Shown piece after piece: positions 37,513-47,305 of a stretch of DNA of 64,000 nt. Source of the stretch: CBDCOD01 sp965219665 (GTDB taxonomy: Bacteria > Pseudomonadota > Gammaproteobacteria > CAKMZV01); NCBI GenBank assembly GCA_965219665.1, contig CBDCOD010000016.1:1-64000 (forward strand), written 5' to 3'. The position numbers and the translations under genes are program-made. The number at the start of each line of letters is the position of its first letter. Position 1 is the stretch's first letter. The notes under the pieces were generated by a model. It was not told where the DNA came from, made no database searches, and worked only from the letters and a program-made list of their open reading frames with translations.

Positions 37513-38829
37513 TCACTGTGCAATGCTTTGCACAAGGTGCTCAAAACGCTTTCCACGCTCAGCATAATTGGCAAACATATCTAAACTGGCACAACCTGGT
37601 GAGAGCAAAACCCAATTAGATGGGATAGCCAATTGATGTGCAAAAGCAACCGCCTCCTCTAATGAAGACACTATGCGGCTGGCAACATTTGATCCTAATT
37701 GCTGCATAAGCTGATCAGCATCCTGACCCAGTATAATCAGTTGCCGTACACTGCGCTGTATATCAGGTGCAAGTTGTATAAAATCCTGTCCTTTTGCCTG
37801 CCCACCCATTATAAGTATCACATCAGGAGCATTAAAGGTGGAGAGCGCTGCTTGTACAGCAGATACATTGGTTGCCTTGGAATCGTTTACCCAACGCACG
37901 CCCTGCTTATCCAATATAACAGTGCAGCGGTGTGGCAGCGGAAGGAAATTACACATTCCTGCACGCACAGACTCGCTGTCTATCCCCCATAGATCCGCAA
38001 CAGCCCAAATAGCTAATGCATTGGTATAATTATGCATACCAACCATAGGTAGCTGACTGCAAGGCAGAAAAGTGCCTTTCTCATAATGAGCCAAATATTT
38101 TTCACCTGAGTTTACTACTAAACCAAAGGGCATCAACGGGCTAGGGACATCTGGCCCAAATACTGTTTGATATTTATGATCCACAAGTTCTTCTCCCTGG
38201 ATAACAACCGCACGCTGAGACTGTCGCACCAATTTTTGTTTAATTGCGCGATAACATGCCATACTGCCATGGCGATCTAGATGATCATTACTAATCGTAA
38301 GTAATACTGAAATATTAGGCTTGAGAGAGTGCATTGCCTCAATTTGAAAGCTGGATAGTTCTAACACAATAACATCACAATCATGCTTGAGCAAATCCAG
38401 TGCTGGCACACCAAAATTGCCACCTATAACCGCACGCACTCCCGCTTGATTAAGCATATGCCCTATCCAAGCAGTCACCGTGCTCTTCCCATTTGTTCCC
38501 GTAACTGCAATAACTGGCTTGTGATTAAACTGTGAAAAATACTCAATATCCCCCCAGACCTGTAACCCTGCTTTACGTGCCATAACTAACAGTGGATGCT
38601 GCCAATCTACGCCTGGGGAAACGAGAATATGGCTAAATGTGGATATATGCTCACACGCCTGTTTCATAGTCAGCCAGCAGTCAAAAAAAGGAGTAGGGTC
38701 AAATGATACCCGTGTATCCGTTAAGGCGTAACATAGGTCGTTTCGCTGGGCAAAGTGCACGGCTGACTGCCCACTTAAGCCTCCACCTACAATTAGGAGA
38801 TTTCTGATTTCCGCCAACGCTTTACCCAT
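37513..38829 (-). CDS. murD: UDP-N-acetylmuramoyl-L-alanine--D-glutamate ligase MurD
   Basis: MurD adds D-glutamate to the peptidoglycan precursor in the cytoplasm. The 438-residue chain has the N-terminal Rossmann glycine loop (GGGLSGQSAVHF), the ATP motif VTGTNGKST, the LELSSFQIE segment, and NDSKATN. It is 28 bases after mraY in an apparent two-gene operon; the other dcw genes usually between or after them (murF, ftsW, murG) are not in the window. Confidence 0.96.
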   Translation of the reverse strand: MGKALAEIRNLLIVGGGLSGQSAVHFAQRNDLCYALTDTRVSFDPTPFFDCWLTMKQACEHISTFSHILVSPGVDWQHPLLVMARKAGLQVWGDIEYFSQFNHKPVIAVTGTNGKSTVTAWIGHMLNQAGVRAVIGGNFGVPALDLLKHDCDVIVLELSSFQIEAMHSLKPNISVLLTISNDHLDRHGSMACYRAIKQKLVRQSQRAVVIQGEELVDHKYQTVFGPDVPSPLMPFGLVVNSGEKYLAHYEKGTFLPCSQLPMVGMHNYTNALAIWAVADLWGIDSESVRAGMCNFLPLPHRCTVILDKQGVRWVNDSKATNVSAVQAALSTFNAPDVILIMGGQAKGQDFIQLAPDIQRSVRQLIILGQDADQLMQQLGSNVASRIVSSLEEAVAFAHQLAIPSNWVLLSPGCASLDMFANYAERGKRFEHLVQSIAQ

Positions 38830-38857
38830 AAAACAGGCTACTATAAGTAATCAATAT

Positions 38858-39940
38858 TTAACGCACTTTGAGGCTAGCAAGTCCTACTAATACTAACAAT
38901 ATTGTAATCACCCAAAAGCGCACAATAATTTTGGGCTCAGCCCATCCCATCAATTCAAAATGATGATGCAGAGGCGCCATTTTAAATATACGCTTCTGTC
39001 TCCACTTATAAGACCCAACCTGTAGAATAACTGATAGGGTTTCTGCGACAAACACGCCACTCATTAACAAGAATACCAACTCTTGGCGCACTAAAATAGC
39101 CATAGTGCCTAGTGCCCCACCTAATGAAAGAGCGCCCACATCACCCATAAAAACTTGAGCGGGATAGGCGTTAAACCACAAAAAACCTAACCCAGCACCA
39201 ATGATGGCACAACCAAATACTGCAACTTCTGAATTATCAGCATAAAAAGGAATATCTAAATACTCTGAAAAGTAAAAATGCCCGCTGGCATAAGCAAAAA
39301 CGCTAAGAGCACCTGTAATAAGCACTGTTGGTAATATCGCTAAACCATCTAGTCCATCCGTTAAATTAACTGCATTGGCAGTGCCAACCAACACAAAATA
39401 TGCCAGTATAGCAAAAGCAAAACCTAATGGGATATATAAATCTTTAGCGTATGGAATAAGCAAATCCCAATATCCCTCAGGAACAGGTAATTGATATATT
39501 CCTAAGATAGCAGCTATCGTCACTATGGATAGAGCGCCATACTTTTGTTTAACAGTAAGCCCTTTACTGCTAGATCGGCTAATTTTAAGCCAATCATCTA
39601 ACAGTCCAATCATACCAAAGCCAGACACTACAAGCAATACTACCCACACTACTGGCTTGGACAAGTCACACCATAACAGCACAGAGAAAATAGTGGCAAC
39701 TAAGATAAGAATCCCGCCCATTGTGGGCGTTCCTTGCTTAATCAAATGGCTTTTAGGTCCATCATCACGCACCTGCTGTCCTAAGTTGAGCTTTTTAAGA
39801 CGCTTAATAGTCCACCCACCAAATAGCCATGAAATGCATAATGCTGTGACGGCTGCCAGAATAGCGCGTAATGTGATATATTGGAAAATCAAAAAATCGC
39901 TATAGTAATCACTGAAAAATTGTGTTAAATATAAAAGCAT
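38858..39940 (-). CDS. mraY: Phospho-N-acetylmuramoyl-pentapeptide transferase MraY
   Basis: MraY forms lipid I on undecaprenyl phosphate. The 360-residue length is typical, with about ten membrane helices. The catalytic LLDDWLKI (DD), NLTDGLDGLA and C-terminal APLHHHFE motifs are all present, along with TPTMGG early on. It leads a short operon with murD. Confidence 0.97.
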   Translation of the reverse strand: MLLYLTQFFSDYYSDFLIFQYITLRAILAAVTALCISWLFGGWTIKRLKKLNLGQQVRDDGPKSHLIKQGTPTMGGILILVATIFSVLLWCDLSKPVVWVVLLVVSGFGMIGLLDDWLKISRSSSKGLTVKQKYGALSIVTIAAILGIYQLPVPEGYWDLLIPYAKDLYIPLGFAFAILAYFVLVGTANAVNLTDGLDGLAILPTVLITGALSVFAYASGHFYFSEYLDIPFYADNSEVAVFGCAIIGAGLGFLWFNAYPAQVFMGDVGALSLGGALGTMAILVRQELVFLLMSGVFVAETLSVILQVGSYKWRQKRIFKMAPLHHHFELMGWAEPKIIVRFWVITILLVLVGLASLKVR

Positions 39941-40015
39941 GTACTTATTGGAGCTGATGGATATAGCGAATATACTGTATGTGCGATTATAACCACTATT
40001 GCACTATAACCTGCA

Positions 40016-41335
40016 TCATTGATACCGGATAGATTCGATAATTTGGGCGCTAACACTCTGTGCAGCCGCAATACGCTGAGCAATAGACACGCCCCCCTCT
40101 GCGCTGCCACAATAATACAGCCCAGGTTGGCGATTGAACCACTGACGTATGGTACGCATACGCGCCTCATGCCCTACCTCATACTGTACTATACCCTGAT
40201 GCCAACGCATTACATGCAAAAAAATGGGGGCTGCCTGAATACCCAGAATATCGCTTAAATCAGCCATTACCTGAGTTTGAACACTATCATCATCACAGTC
40301 AACCCAATAAGGGCTATGCTTTCCTCCAATAAATGCTGTCAATAACACTGAATCTTGAGGGGCAGTGTGCTCAAATAAGCTGCTAGAAAAAATAGCACCC
40401 AGTGTTTGGCGACCTTCAACACGGGGAAACAACACGCCGAATCCATCTAAAGCATGGGCAATATCTGATCGCTTAAACCCCAATGCAACACTGCAAATTG
40501 GTGCCTTAGAGAGTGCCGCACACAGCCTTACTTCATTCGGCGCGCACATCATAGACGTTACCGTATCCCACGGTAGTGCAAAAACCAATCGGCGCGCTTT
40601 AACAGTATGGCCGTCTGCATGCAACAGCCACTGATTGGCTTTGCACTCTATCTGTTCAACTGTAGATTGATAGTGCACGCACCCATTTAATTGTGCTACC
40701 ATGTATTGTGGCAGTGCACCCATACCATCCCTAAAAGATGCAATTTTAGGCAGGCTGCCATGTCGAGTTCGCATCCAACCAAAGAGCGAGCCATGCTTCT
40801 GAACGCCATCCCACACCACAGGGAAAGCACTACGCATACTGAGCTTTTTGATATCACCTGCCCATATTCCAGAAGCAAATGCATCTACCAAATATTCTGT
40901 GGATTGGCGACCTATTCTGCTCTTAAAAAAATCAGAAACGCTACAATCATCCTGCCTAACACGCCTAAACGGCTCTATCAATAAAGCCATTTTTCCTGAG
41001 CAGGTCAATATGCGGCTATTCAGGATGCCTGAAGGCTTAGTTGGCACAGATTGCATGACTGATCCTACACTAATGAAGCGATGTTTGGCGCGCTCATCAG
41101 CATAGACTATTTTGTCTTCTAACCCAATTTTTCGCAGAAAATCTATCATAGGCGCATGGCTGAGAAAGGAGTTTGCCCCTAACTCAAATTGAAACCCCGC
41201 GTGCCTTTTCGTAGCAATCATGCCACCGGCACGCTTTGATGTCTCAAAGACGCCTATTTCATAACCTTGCTGCTGCAACAAATAGGCGCAACTTAGACCG
41301 CTAAGTCCGGCACCAATGATTGCTACATCCACCAA
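40016..41335 (-). CDS. hemG: Protoporphyrinogen oxidase, oxygen-dependent (HemY/HemG type)
   Basis: This FAD enzyme oxidises protoporphyrinogen IX to protoporphyrin IX, the substrate of ferrochelatase. The 439-residue protein opens with the FAD Rossmann motif AIIGAGLSGLSCAYLL, then KRAGGMIATKRHAGFQFELGANSF. The region FASGIWAGDIKKLSMRSAFP and the C-terminal YCGSAEGGVSIAQRI complete the family pattern. It lies ten bases after ligA. The window also holds hemH and a haem-copper oxidase. This oxygen-dependent type is less usual in gammaproteobacteria than HemG or HemJ. Confidence 0.88.
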   Translation of the reverse strand: MVDVAIIGAGLSGLSCAYLLQQQGYEIGVFETSKRAGGMIATKRHAGFQFELGANSFLSHAPMIDFLRKIGLEDKIVYADERAKHRFISVGSVMQSVPTKPSGILNSRILTCSGKMALLIEPFRRVRQDDCSVSDFFKSRIGRQSTEYLVDAFASGIWAGDIKKLSMRSAFPVVWDGVQKHGSLFGWMRTRHGSLPKIASFRDGMGALPQYMVAQLNGCVHYQSTVEQIECKANQWLLHADGHTVKARRLVFALPWDTVTSMMCAPNEVRLCAALSKAPICSVALGFKRSDIAHALDGFGVLFPRVEGRQTLGAIFSSSLFEHTAPQDSVLLTAFIGGKHSPYWVDCDDDSVQTQVMADLSDILGIQAAPIFLHVMRWHQGIVQYEVGHEARMRTIRQWFNRQPGLYYCGSAEGGVSIAQRIAAAQSVSAQIIESIRYQ

Positions 41336-41345
41336 ATTTTCACCT

Positions 41346-43340
41346 CTACTGCGTTGCTATGGTGTAATCATCTATCCACTGTAGCAACTGCTGCTCATCA
41401 ACTACTGCAATGCCCAACTGCTCTGCTTTCGCGCGCTTTGAACCTGCATTCTCCCCTGCAATCACCCAGTCAGTTTTTACTGAAACACTGCCAACCACCC
41501 TCGCTCCCAAGGCACGCAGTGCTTCTTTAGCCGCATTACGCCCCATAGCACTCAGGGTTCCTGTTAATACAATTTGCTTACCTTCCAGCACCGAGTTAGT
41601 AGCACGTATGGGCTCGGCATCCTGCACAACGACCCCTGCATCAATCAAACTATCTATGCGCTGTATATTATGCTTATCCTCTAAAAAAGCAATAATATTT
41701 TCTGCCAAAATATCACCCACATCATCAATTGCGATTAACGCTTCTTGAGTTGCTTGTCGAAAACACTGCAAGCTACCAAAAGTTTGCGCCAACGTTTGCG
41801 CCAGAACCTCCCCAATACCCTCAATGCCAAGCGCATAAATAAATCGAGACAAACTGACCTGCTTTGCCTTATCAATAGCCTTTAACAGATTATTAACCCG
41901 CTTATCAGCCATTAGTGGCAACGCTAATAAATCTGATGCGCTCAAGGTGAATAGATGATGTGGCTGACACACTGCTTGCGCATCCAAAAGCTGCTTGAGC
42001 GTTTGTTGCGACAGCCCCTCTATATCAAAAGCCCGCTTAGAAACCAAATGCTCCAAACTACGCAATAATTGCGCAGAGCATTCCAACCCAGCTGGACAAC
42101 GAATAGCAGCCTTAACAGCATCCTCCAGCACTGCTGTAGCACATGCTGGGCAATGCGTCGGAAAAACGTACGGCACACTATCTTTAGGACGCCTACTCTT
42201 CACAACACTTTCTACTTGAGGAATAACATCTCCCGCTCGACTTACTACCACTGTATCGCCTATACGCACGTCCTTTGCTTGTAACTGATCCTGATTATGC
42301 AAAGTAGCATGCGACACGACTACACCACCAACCTCTACAGGCTGCAAACATGCTACTGGTGTCAGCACGCCTGTGCGCCCAACTTGAATCTGAATATCCT
42401 GCACAGTAGTCCAAACGGCTTGAGCAGGAAACTTATAAGCAACTGCCCAACGTGGCGCTCTCGTCGTACTGCCAAAACGTTGTTGCAGGGTTAATTCATC
42501 TACCTTTATGACCATTCCATCCACTTCATAGGGAAGATCTGCTCGCTGATCTGCAAACTGATCGTAATACGACTGAATTTCAAATGATTGGGCTAATCGC
42601 CATTTTGAAGTAGCAAACCCCCATTCGGATAATTTTTGCAATGTAGTGCTCTGCCTATTAGCAATACGCTGCTCAGCCTCTGCCGAGTAAGCAGAAAATT
42701 GTAATTTTCTCCGTGCAACCACATTAGGATCCAGCTGTCTCAGCGTTCCTGCAGCAGCATTGCGTGGATTTGCAAACACTTTTTTACCTGCGCGCTCTTG
42801 TTGCTGATTAAGTGCATGAAAAGCCGACTTAGGCATATAGATTTCCCCACGCACCTCTAAAATTTCAGGCACAGAACCCAACAGTTGTAAGGGAATAGCT
42901 GATACCGCTTTGATATTAGAGGTTATATCTTCTCCATATATTCCATCACCACGCGTTAGTGCATAGGATAACAACCCATTTTTGTAATGCAAACTAATAG
43001 CCAAGCCATCTAATTTAGGCTCTATACAATATGCCAAATCTGCACCAGTTCGCTCTATAAAACGATGCAATTCCTGCTGTGAAAAAACATTATCCAGCGA
43101 CAGCATCGAACGTTTGTGCTGACGCGCTTTAAAGCCACCAATGACTGGATGACCCACACGCTGAGAAGGCGAATAGCTCAATACCCAATCTGGATTCTCC
43201 TGCTCTATTGCCAGCAGTTTTTGATACAAAATGTCGTATTGAAAATCACTAATCTCAGGGCTATCCCAAGCATGGTAGCATTTCTCATGATACAAAACAG
43301 TATCAACTAAGGCTTTGTATTCTTTGTAAGAGTTAGTCAC
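41346..43340 (-). CDS. ligA: NAD-dependent DNA ligase LigA
   Basis: The 664-residue ligase has the adenylation motif CIEPKLDGLAI (catalytic Lys), the OB fold, a Cys4 zinc finger (CPACATAV ... CPAGLEC), the helix-hairpin-helix region, and a C-terminal BRCT domain (LEGKQIVLTGTLSAMGR). It seals nicks in replication and repair using NAD. Its start overlaps the end of zipA by eight bases, the usual gammaproteobacterial pair. Confidence 0.97.
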   Translation of the reverse strand: MTNSYKEYKALVDTVLYHEKCYHAWDSPEISDFQYDILYQKLLAIEQENPDWVLSYSPSQRVGHPVIGGFKARQHKRSMLSLDNVFSQQELHRFIERTGADLAYCIEPKLDGLAISLHYKNGLLSYALTRGDGIYGEDITSNIKAVSAIPLQLLGSVPEILEVRGEIYMPKSAFHALNQQQERAGKKVFANPRNAAAGTLRQLDPNVVARRKLQFSAYSAEAEQRIANRQSTTLQKLSEWGFATSKWRLAQSFEIQSYYDQFADQRADLPYEVDGMVIKVDELTLQQRFGSTTRAPRWAVAYKFPAQAVWTTVQDIQIQVGRTGVLTPVACLQPVEVGGVVVSHATLHNQDQLQAKDVRIGDTVVVSRAGDVIPQVESVVKSRRPKDSVPYVFPTHCPACATAVLEDAVKAAIRCPAGLECSAQLLRSLEHLVSKRAFDIEGLSQQTLKQLLDAQAVCQPHHLFTLSASDLLALPLMADKRVNNLLKAIDKAKQVSLSRFIYALGIEGIGEVLAQTLAQTFGSLQCFRQATQEALIAIDDVGDILAENIIAFLEDKHNIQRIDSLIDAGVVVQDAEPIRATNSVLEGKQIVLTGTLSAMGRNAAKEALRALGARVVGSVSVKTDWVIAGENAGSKRAKAEQLGIAVVDEQQLLQWIDDYTIATQ

Positions 43341-44145
43341 TATACTTTGATTTGATGCGACTACGCAGTTTATCTAAACCACTGGCAGGCATAGGAGTGC
43401 GATTATTATCACAAATCACAAAACCCAACTGCTTATTAAATAACTCAGCAATCGTTCGCATATGCTCAAACCCTTCTACAGCAGAACAAGCAGGTGGAGT
43501 TGGCAGCCGCATTCCAAGCCCTAAACTGTGTATTTGCGCGCAATCAAAATCCTCCAGATTAAACAGCGCAGGCTCTATACCATTAAATAATCTAAATATT
43601 TCCCTTTTATTTTGTACATGTAGATAGCACTGTGCTTCTTCATAGTAGCGCATAGCCGTCTGCCCTAATAGCTCGCTAATAACAGATCCAGGTACCCAAT
43701 CCTCCTCCTCAGGCACTAACAAAGTCAATATAATGGCCTGATACTCCCCAGGTGAATTAACATTATGTGATGGAATTTGGTCACTGCTCGTTGCCTTTCT
43801 GGTCTTTCGTCGTTTGGCTGCACCTACCTGAGTGGCAATATTCTCGGGTGGTGTAAGTTTGAAATTTAGATGATCCAAATCAATATCCTTATCTGTTATG
43901 CGCTTTCGAGGCTGGCTATTGGGGGCAGGCTGCTCAGACTTGACCTGCTGCTTTTGAGGACGGGAGGGCGCGGCTTTAGATAAAATTGGATCCTTGCCCA
44001 ACACACTGTCAGAACCAAGGGCAGTATCCCCTCCACTGTTCTGATGTAGCACAAACACATTGCGACGCTCCTGAAAATTTATCCAGAATACTACGGCCAC
44101 CAGAACACAGACAACCCCAATAGTAACTATTAATAACATTTCCAA
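43333..44145 (-). CDS. zipA: Cell division protein ZipA
   Basis: ZipA anchors FtsZ to the inner membrane. The 270-residue protein has an N-terminal membrane helix (LLIVTIGVVCVLVAVVFW), a charged Pro/Gln-rich linker (SRPQKQQVKSEQPAPNSQ), and the C-terminal FtsZ-binding domain from about residue 125 (PGEYQAIILTLLVPEE ... GLGMRLPTPP). Linked to ligA. Confidence 0.92.
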   Translation of the reverse strand: MEMLLIVTIGVVCVLVAVVFWINFQERRNVFVLHQNSGGDTALGSDSVLGKDPILSKAAPSRPQKQQVKSEQPAPNSQPRKRITDKDIDLDHLNFKLTPPENIATQVGAAKRRKTRKATSSDQIPSHNVNSPGEYQAIILTLLVPEEEDWVPGSVISELLGQTAMRYYEEAQCYLHVQNKREIFRLFNGIEPALFNLEDFDCAQIHSLGLGMRLPTPPACSAVEGFEHMRTIAELFNKQLGFVICDNNRTPMPASGLDKLRSRIKSKYSD

Positions 44146-44315
44146 AAATACCCTCGTGATACAGCAATAAGAAAAACCTTATACCCTTAAAAGTGTATTA
44201 GGAACAATACCCCTCTATTTTCGCCAACGCATTAAACACATAAATTTCTGTGAAATCTAAAGGTTTACACTGGTTAACATTATAATGCCTCCAGTTTAAC
44301 TATTAAAACTATATC

Positions 44316-45380
44316 ATGCTCGCTACAGAACGAATTATTCACCTAAGCCATACTGATTTAGACGGTTTTGGCTCCCAGTTTATGACAGCACAAGCTTTCT
44401 ATAACTGTGCTTTCTATAATTGCGATTACAATTTTATTGACCAAACGCTGACCCAAATTGTTAGACAAGTAAAATTAGAATGCCTCACCAATAAACCTGT
44501 AAAACTCATTCTCATTACCGATTTAAATCTGACAATGAAACAGGCCGATTGGCTAACAGATGCGCTATCCAAAGTTAAAAACGCCCCTAAAATACAGCTT
44601 TTAGACCATCATATAACTGGTAAGCTCGTATCAGAAAAATATGACTGGTACCACCTAGATATAAGCGTTTGTGCTACAAGACTTACCTGGCAATGGATTT
44701 GCCAGTTTTTACCTAATCAAACAATTATTGACCGATTAGATAAATTATCCTCTTTGATCAATGTAACAGATATGTGGATACAAGGTCACACAAACTTTAA
44801 TACTGCTAATCTTATGGCTGATCTGATCTTTGAACAGCCTTGGCATCCCCCCAATATGGAAGAGTTAGGGCGTACCTATAAATTCCACCTAATAGAACGC
44901 TTATTTAATGGTGTAGAAAAAGGGGGTAGTGTTATGCAATTGGAGCGCAGCCTCTATGATATTAAATTAGCTTTTCTAAAGCAACAAGGGCTATCAGAAA
45001 GCCTACTAACTGATACTGATATTTCGTTAGAACATAAATTTTATCATCTGGTTTTTCAAGAACTCAGCAGTGTAGGAATAGATACGATTAGCATAGATAA
45101 CTATACTGTGGCCGTTTTTTATGCTTGGACTGGCAATTTATTTCAGCATGTGAGTAGCATGATACTACGCGATTCCAAAAACATTGACATCACACTACGC
45201 GTTAACAGCCAAGGAAAGCTCTCACTGAGAGCAGCACACGAAAAATACAAGTTGGGAGAACTGTCTCAAAAATACTTTAGAGGTGGTGGGCATCCCTGCG
45301 CTGCTGGAGGCAAATTACCTCAAAGTAGAGTTGATTCTATTGATAGCGCCATTAAATGTTTGAAAAAAGTTATTGGGTAA
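44316..45380 (+). CDS. DHH-family phosphoesterase
   Basis: The 354-residue protein has the DHH catalytic motifs HTDLDGFGSQF at residues 11-21 and LLDHHITG at about 95-102. A C-terminal DHHA1-like end reads FRGGGHPCAAGGKLP, which binds the nucleotide. Relatives include nanoRNases/pAp phosphatases (NrnA) and related metal-dependent phosphohydrolases; exact substrate cannot be told. It reads divergently from zipA. A -10-like TATAAT lies at 44281-44286 without a clear -35. Confidence 0.85.
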   Translation: MLATERIIHLSHTDLDGFGSQFMTAQAFYNCAFYNCDYNFIDQTLTQIVRQVKLECLTNKPVKLILITDLNLTMKQADWLTDALSKVKNAPKIQLLDHHITGKLVSEKYDWYHLDISVCATRLTWQWICQFLPNQTIIDRLDKLSSLINVTDMWIQGHTNFNTANLMADLIFEQPWHPPNMEELGRTYKFHLIERLFNGVEKGGSVMQLERSLYDIKLAFLKQQGLSESLLTDTDISLEHKFYHLVFQELSSVGIDTISIDNYTVAVFYAWTGNLFQHVSSMILRDSKNIDITLRVNSQGKLSLRAAHEKYKLGELSQKYFRGGGHPCAAGGKLPQSRVDSIDSAIKCLKKVIG

Positions 45381-45431
45381 CTTTTTTATGATGCTTTGAT
45401 AAATATATCAACTATCCTTTTACGAGAATAC

Positions 45432-45461
45432 TTGACATTTACCCACGCAACATCTTATAAC
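45432..45461 (+). promoter_or_regulatory. Sigma-70-type promoter of hup
   Basis: TTGACA (45432-45437), 18 bases, then TATAAC (45456-45461). The start of transcription would be near 45468, leaving a leader of about 60 bases with a small hairpin (TCACGT/ACGTGA) before GGAG and the hup ATG at 45528. Confidence 0.7.
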
Positions 45462-45527
45462 TGCCCTCTGAAGGTCACGTGCTCAGGGGTACGTGAGGCT
45501 AAATGTCATTTTTTTTATGGAGTTATT

Positions 45528-45800
45528 ATGAACAAATCAGAACTGATACGCGCAATAAGTGATGCAAGCGGTTTATCTAAATCGGACTCGGCACGTGCTC
45601 TAGATGCCACTTTTGATACCATTACCCAAGCACTTTCTCAAGGCGATAGTGTTAGTGTCATTGGATTCGGCACATTCAAAACTTCCCAACGTGCTGCGCG
45701 TACAGGACGCAACCCACAAACTGGTGGCACAATTAACATCGCTGCCGCAACAGTACCTCGCTTTACTGCAGGAAAAAGCCTAAAGGATGCGGTCAATTGA
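45528..45800 (+). CDS. hup: DNA-binding protein HU
   Basis: HU bends and compacts DNA as a dimer. The 90-residue protein is of normal length, with MNKSELIRAISDASGLSKSDS at the start, VIGFGTFKT, and the DNA-binding arm RAARTGRNPQTGGTINIAAATVPRF. The ATG at 45528 is chosen because of the Shine-Dalgarno GGAG eight bases upstream and the family start; the frame is open further upstream but that part is leader. Confidence 0.96.
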   Translation: MNKSELIRAISDASGLSKSDSARALDATFDTITQALSQGDSVSVIGFGTFKTSQRAARTGRNPQTGGTINIAAATVPRFTAGKSLKDAVN

Positions 45801-45834
45801 TTATTAATTTACTATACTGAATAAAAAATCATAT

Positions 45835-45863
45835 AAAAAGGGCAGTAAATACTGCCCTTTTTT
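45835..45863. terminator. Bidirectional rho-independent terminator between hup and glnB
   Basis: AAAAAGGGCAGT (45835-45846), loop AAAT, ACTGCCCTTTTTT. The stem is G/C-rich at its top and flanked by A and T runs on the two sides, so it can end both the hup (+) and the glnB (-) transcripts. Confidence 0.92.
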
Positions 45864-45890
45864 ATATTCTTAAATAGTTACCAACCCACC

Positions 45891-46229
45891 TTATAGGGCA
45901 TCATTATCCATTTCGCCAGTTCTGATACGCACGGCTTTCTCAACATTCATAACGAACATTTTACCATCGCCGATCTGACCAGTTCCAGCTGTGCTTGCAA
46001 TAGAATCAATCACCGCATCAACCATATCAGAGGCAACCACAACCTCTATTTTAAGTTTTGGCAGAAAATCAATCACATACTCTGCCCCTCTGTACATTTC
46101 TGTATGCCCTTTTTGCCTACCAAAGCCTTTTACTTCAGTAACAGTCATGCCATGAACTCCCAATTCGCCCAGAGCATCCCGCACATCATCCAATTTAAAC
46201 GGCTTAATAATCGCCACAATCTGCTTCAT
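45891..46229 (-). CDS. glnB: Nitrogen regulatory protein P-II
   Basis: The 112-residue signal protein senses glutamine and 2-oxoglutarate and controls glutamine synthetase. It has MKQIVAIIKPFKLDDVRDAL, VTEVKGFGRQKGH, the uridylylated Tyr in YRGAEYVIDF at about 51, and the TGQIGDGKMFV B-loop. Nothing distinguishes it from GlnK, and no amtB is adjacent. A strong AGGAG precedes the ATG, and a TATAAT -10 lies 36 bases upstream of it. Confidence 0.95.
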   Translation of the reverse strand: MKQIVAIIKPFKLDDVRDALGELGVHGMTVTEVKGFGRQKGHTEMYRGAEYVIDFLPKLKIEVVVASDMVDAVIDSIASTAGTGQIGDGKMFVMNVEKAVRIRTGEMDNDAL

Positions 46230-46264
46230 AAGTTATCTCCTAATAATCTGCTCATCCATGAGGA

Positions 46265-46270
46265 ATTATA
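46265..46270 (-). promoter_or_regulatory. -10 element of glnB
   Basis: The complement reads TATAAT within GATATGCTATAATTCC, 36 bases before the glnB ATG. The -35 is not distinct, so the promoter may need an activator; a sigma-54 site was not seen. Confidence 0.4.
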
Positions 46271-46334
46271 GCATATCGCAATACGTTTTTTTCTAATCAG
46301 GTAACGTGATAAACTGCTTTTTCCTTTATACGAT

Positions 46335-47291
46335 TTAATATAGCGAACCCATTAAGCGCAATGCAGAATACCCATCTACACCGATGGATAATTGCCGTAT
46401 AAGTAAATCAAGGTGATGCTTCCCTTCAAAAATTTCGGTATATTTAATATTATCACTCCCATCTGCCACAATATTATTTATTTCGTAATCAGTCAAGCCT
46501 TGTGGGAATAAAAAAGAAGTACCACCACCCACTTTTGAATACCAACTTCTTTCAAAATAATTGGCAGGGCGCAACGCCACAGGTAAATCTAATTGCTGCT
46601 TAATGACTCGTAATACGTCTAATAACATCATGCTCTGTCCACCTCTTGCAATAATGCGTGATACACCATCTACTGGGATCTGGCTTATTTTCTGCACCAA
46701 TAATCCCACTAACTCACTTACATCTAATAGTGATACACGAGCACAGGGCCCGTATACCCCAACGCTTTTCGATGACCGTAGCAATTGCATCAGTCGCGTC
46801 AAGTTATCAACAGGCGCACCAAAAATAGACTTACCTACTAGCCAAGAAAAGCGTATGATAGTAACCTGCATTTTGCGCAGAGCCATCAGCTGCCTTTCTG
46901 CAGAAGCATGGTCTCGTGAATACCAATTTAAGTGCTTAGAAACAGAACAACTAGCTGGAACCAAATGAATAAAGTGCTGTATGCTTTTTTTTTGACAGAA
47001 ATTACTGACGTTTTTTATATTATGTAGATAGCGTTTCGCAGACTTTTGATGCTTAAAGTCTAAGGCATTGACTACAGTATGCGCACCATCTAAAACACTT
47101 GCCAGTTGCTGCTCATCCTGTATATCACAACGAACCAAATACGCCCCACCCATAGTCAAATGCGTAAAATTTTGTGGATTACGCGTAGGCACACGAACGC
47201 TATATCCACGCTGAACCAGTGTATGAACCAATAACTGGCCAATGTAACTAGTACCGGCAAGTACAACGATGACCTTACTGTACTCACTCAT
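46335..47291 (-). CDS. NAD(P)-binding SDR-like protein (complex I NDUFA9-like family)
   Basis: A 318-residue extended SDR-type protein. The Rossmann loop is VVLAGTSYIGQLLV, slightly changed from GGTGFIG; an RPTRNP-like VRVPTRNP, then RCDIQDEQQL and VNALDF follow. The IRFSWLVG segment and the absence of a clear Tyr-x3-Lys catalytic pair fit the atypical NDUFA9-like branch rather than a sugar epimerase. Role inferred only: redox-complex assembly or quinone metabolism. Confidence 0.7.
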   Translation of the reverse strand: MSEYSKVIVVLAGTSYIGQLLVHTLVQRGYSVRVPTRNPQNFTHLTMGGAYLVRCDIQDEQQLASVLDGAHTVVNALDFKHQKSAKRYLHNIKNVSNFCQKKSIQHFIHLVPASCSVSKHLNWYSRDHASAERQLMALRKMQVTIIRFSWLVGKSIFGAPVDNLTRLMQLLRSSKSVGVYGPCARVSLLDVSELVGLLVQKISQIPVDGVSRIIARGGQSMMLLDVLRVIKQQLDLPVALRPANYFERSWYSKVGGGTSFLFPQGLTDYEINNIVADGSDNIKYTEIFEGKHHLDLLIRQLSIGVDGYSALRLMGSLY

Positions 47292-47305
47292 ACAATTTAT
47301 ATCCT

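Noticed and set aside
45396..45527. N-terminal extension of HU
   Set aside because: The extension covers the promoter and leader; HU proteins start at the ATG at 45528, which has a good Shine-Dalgarno.
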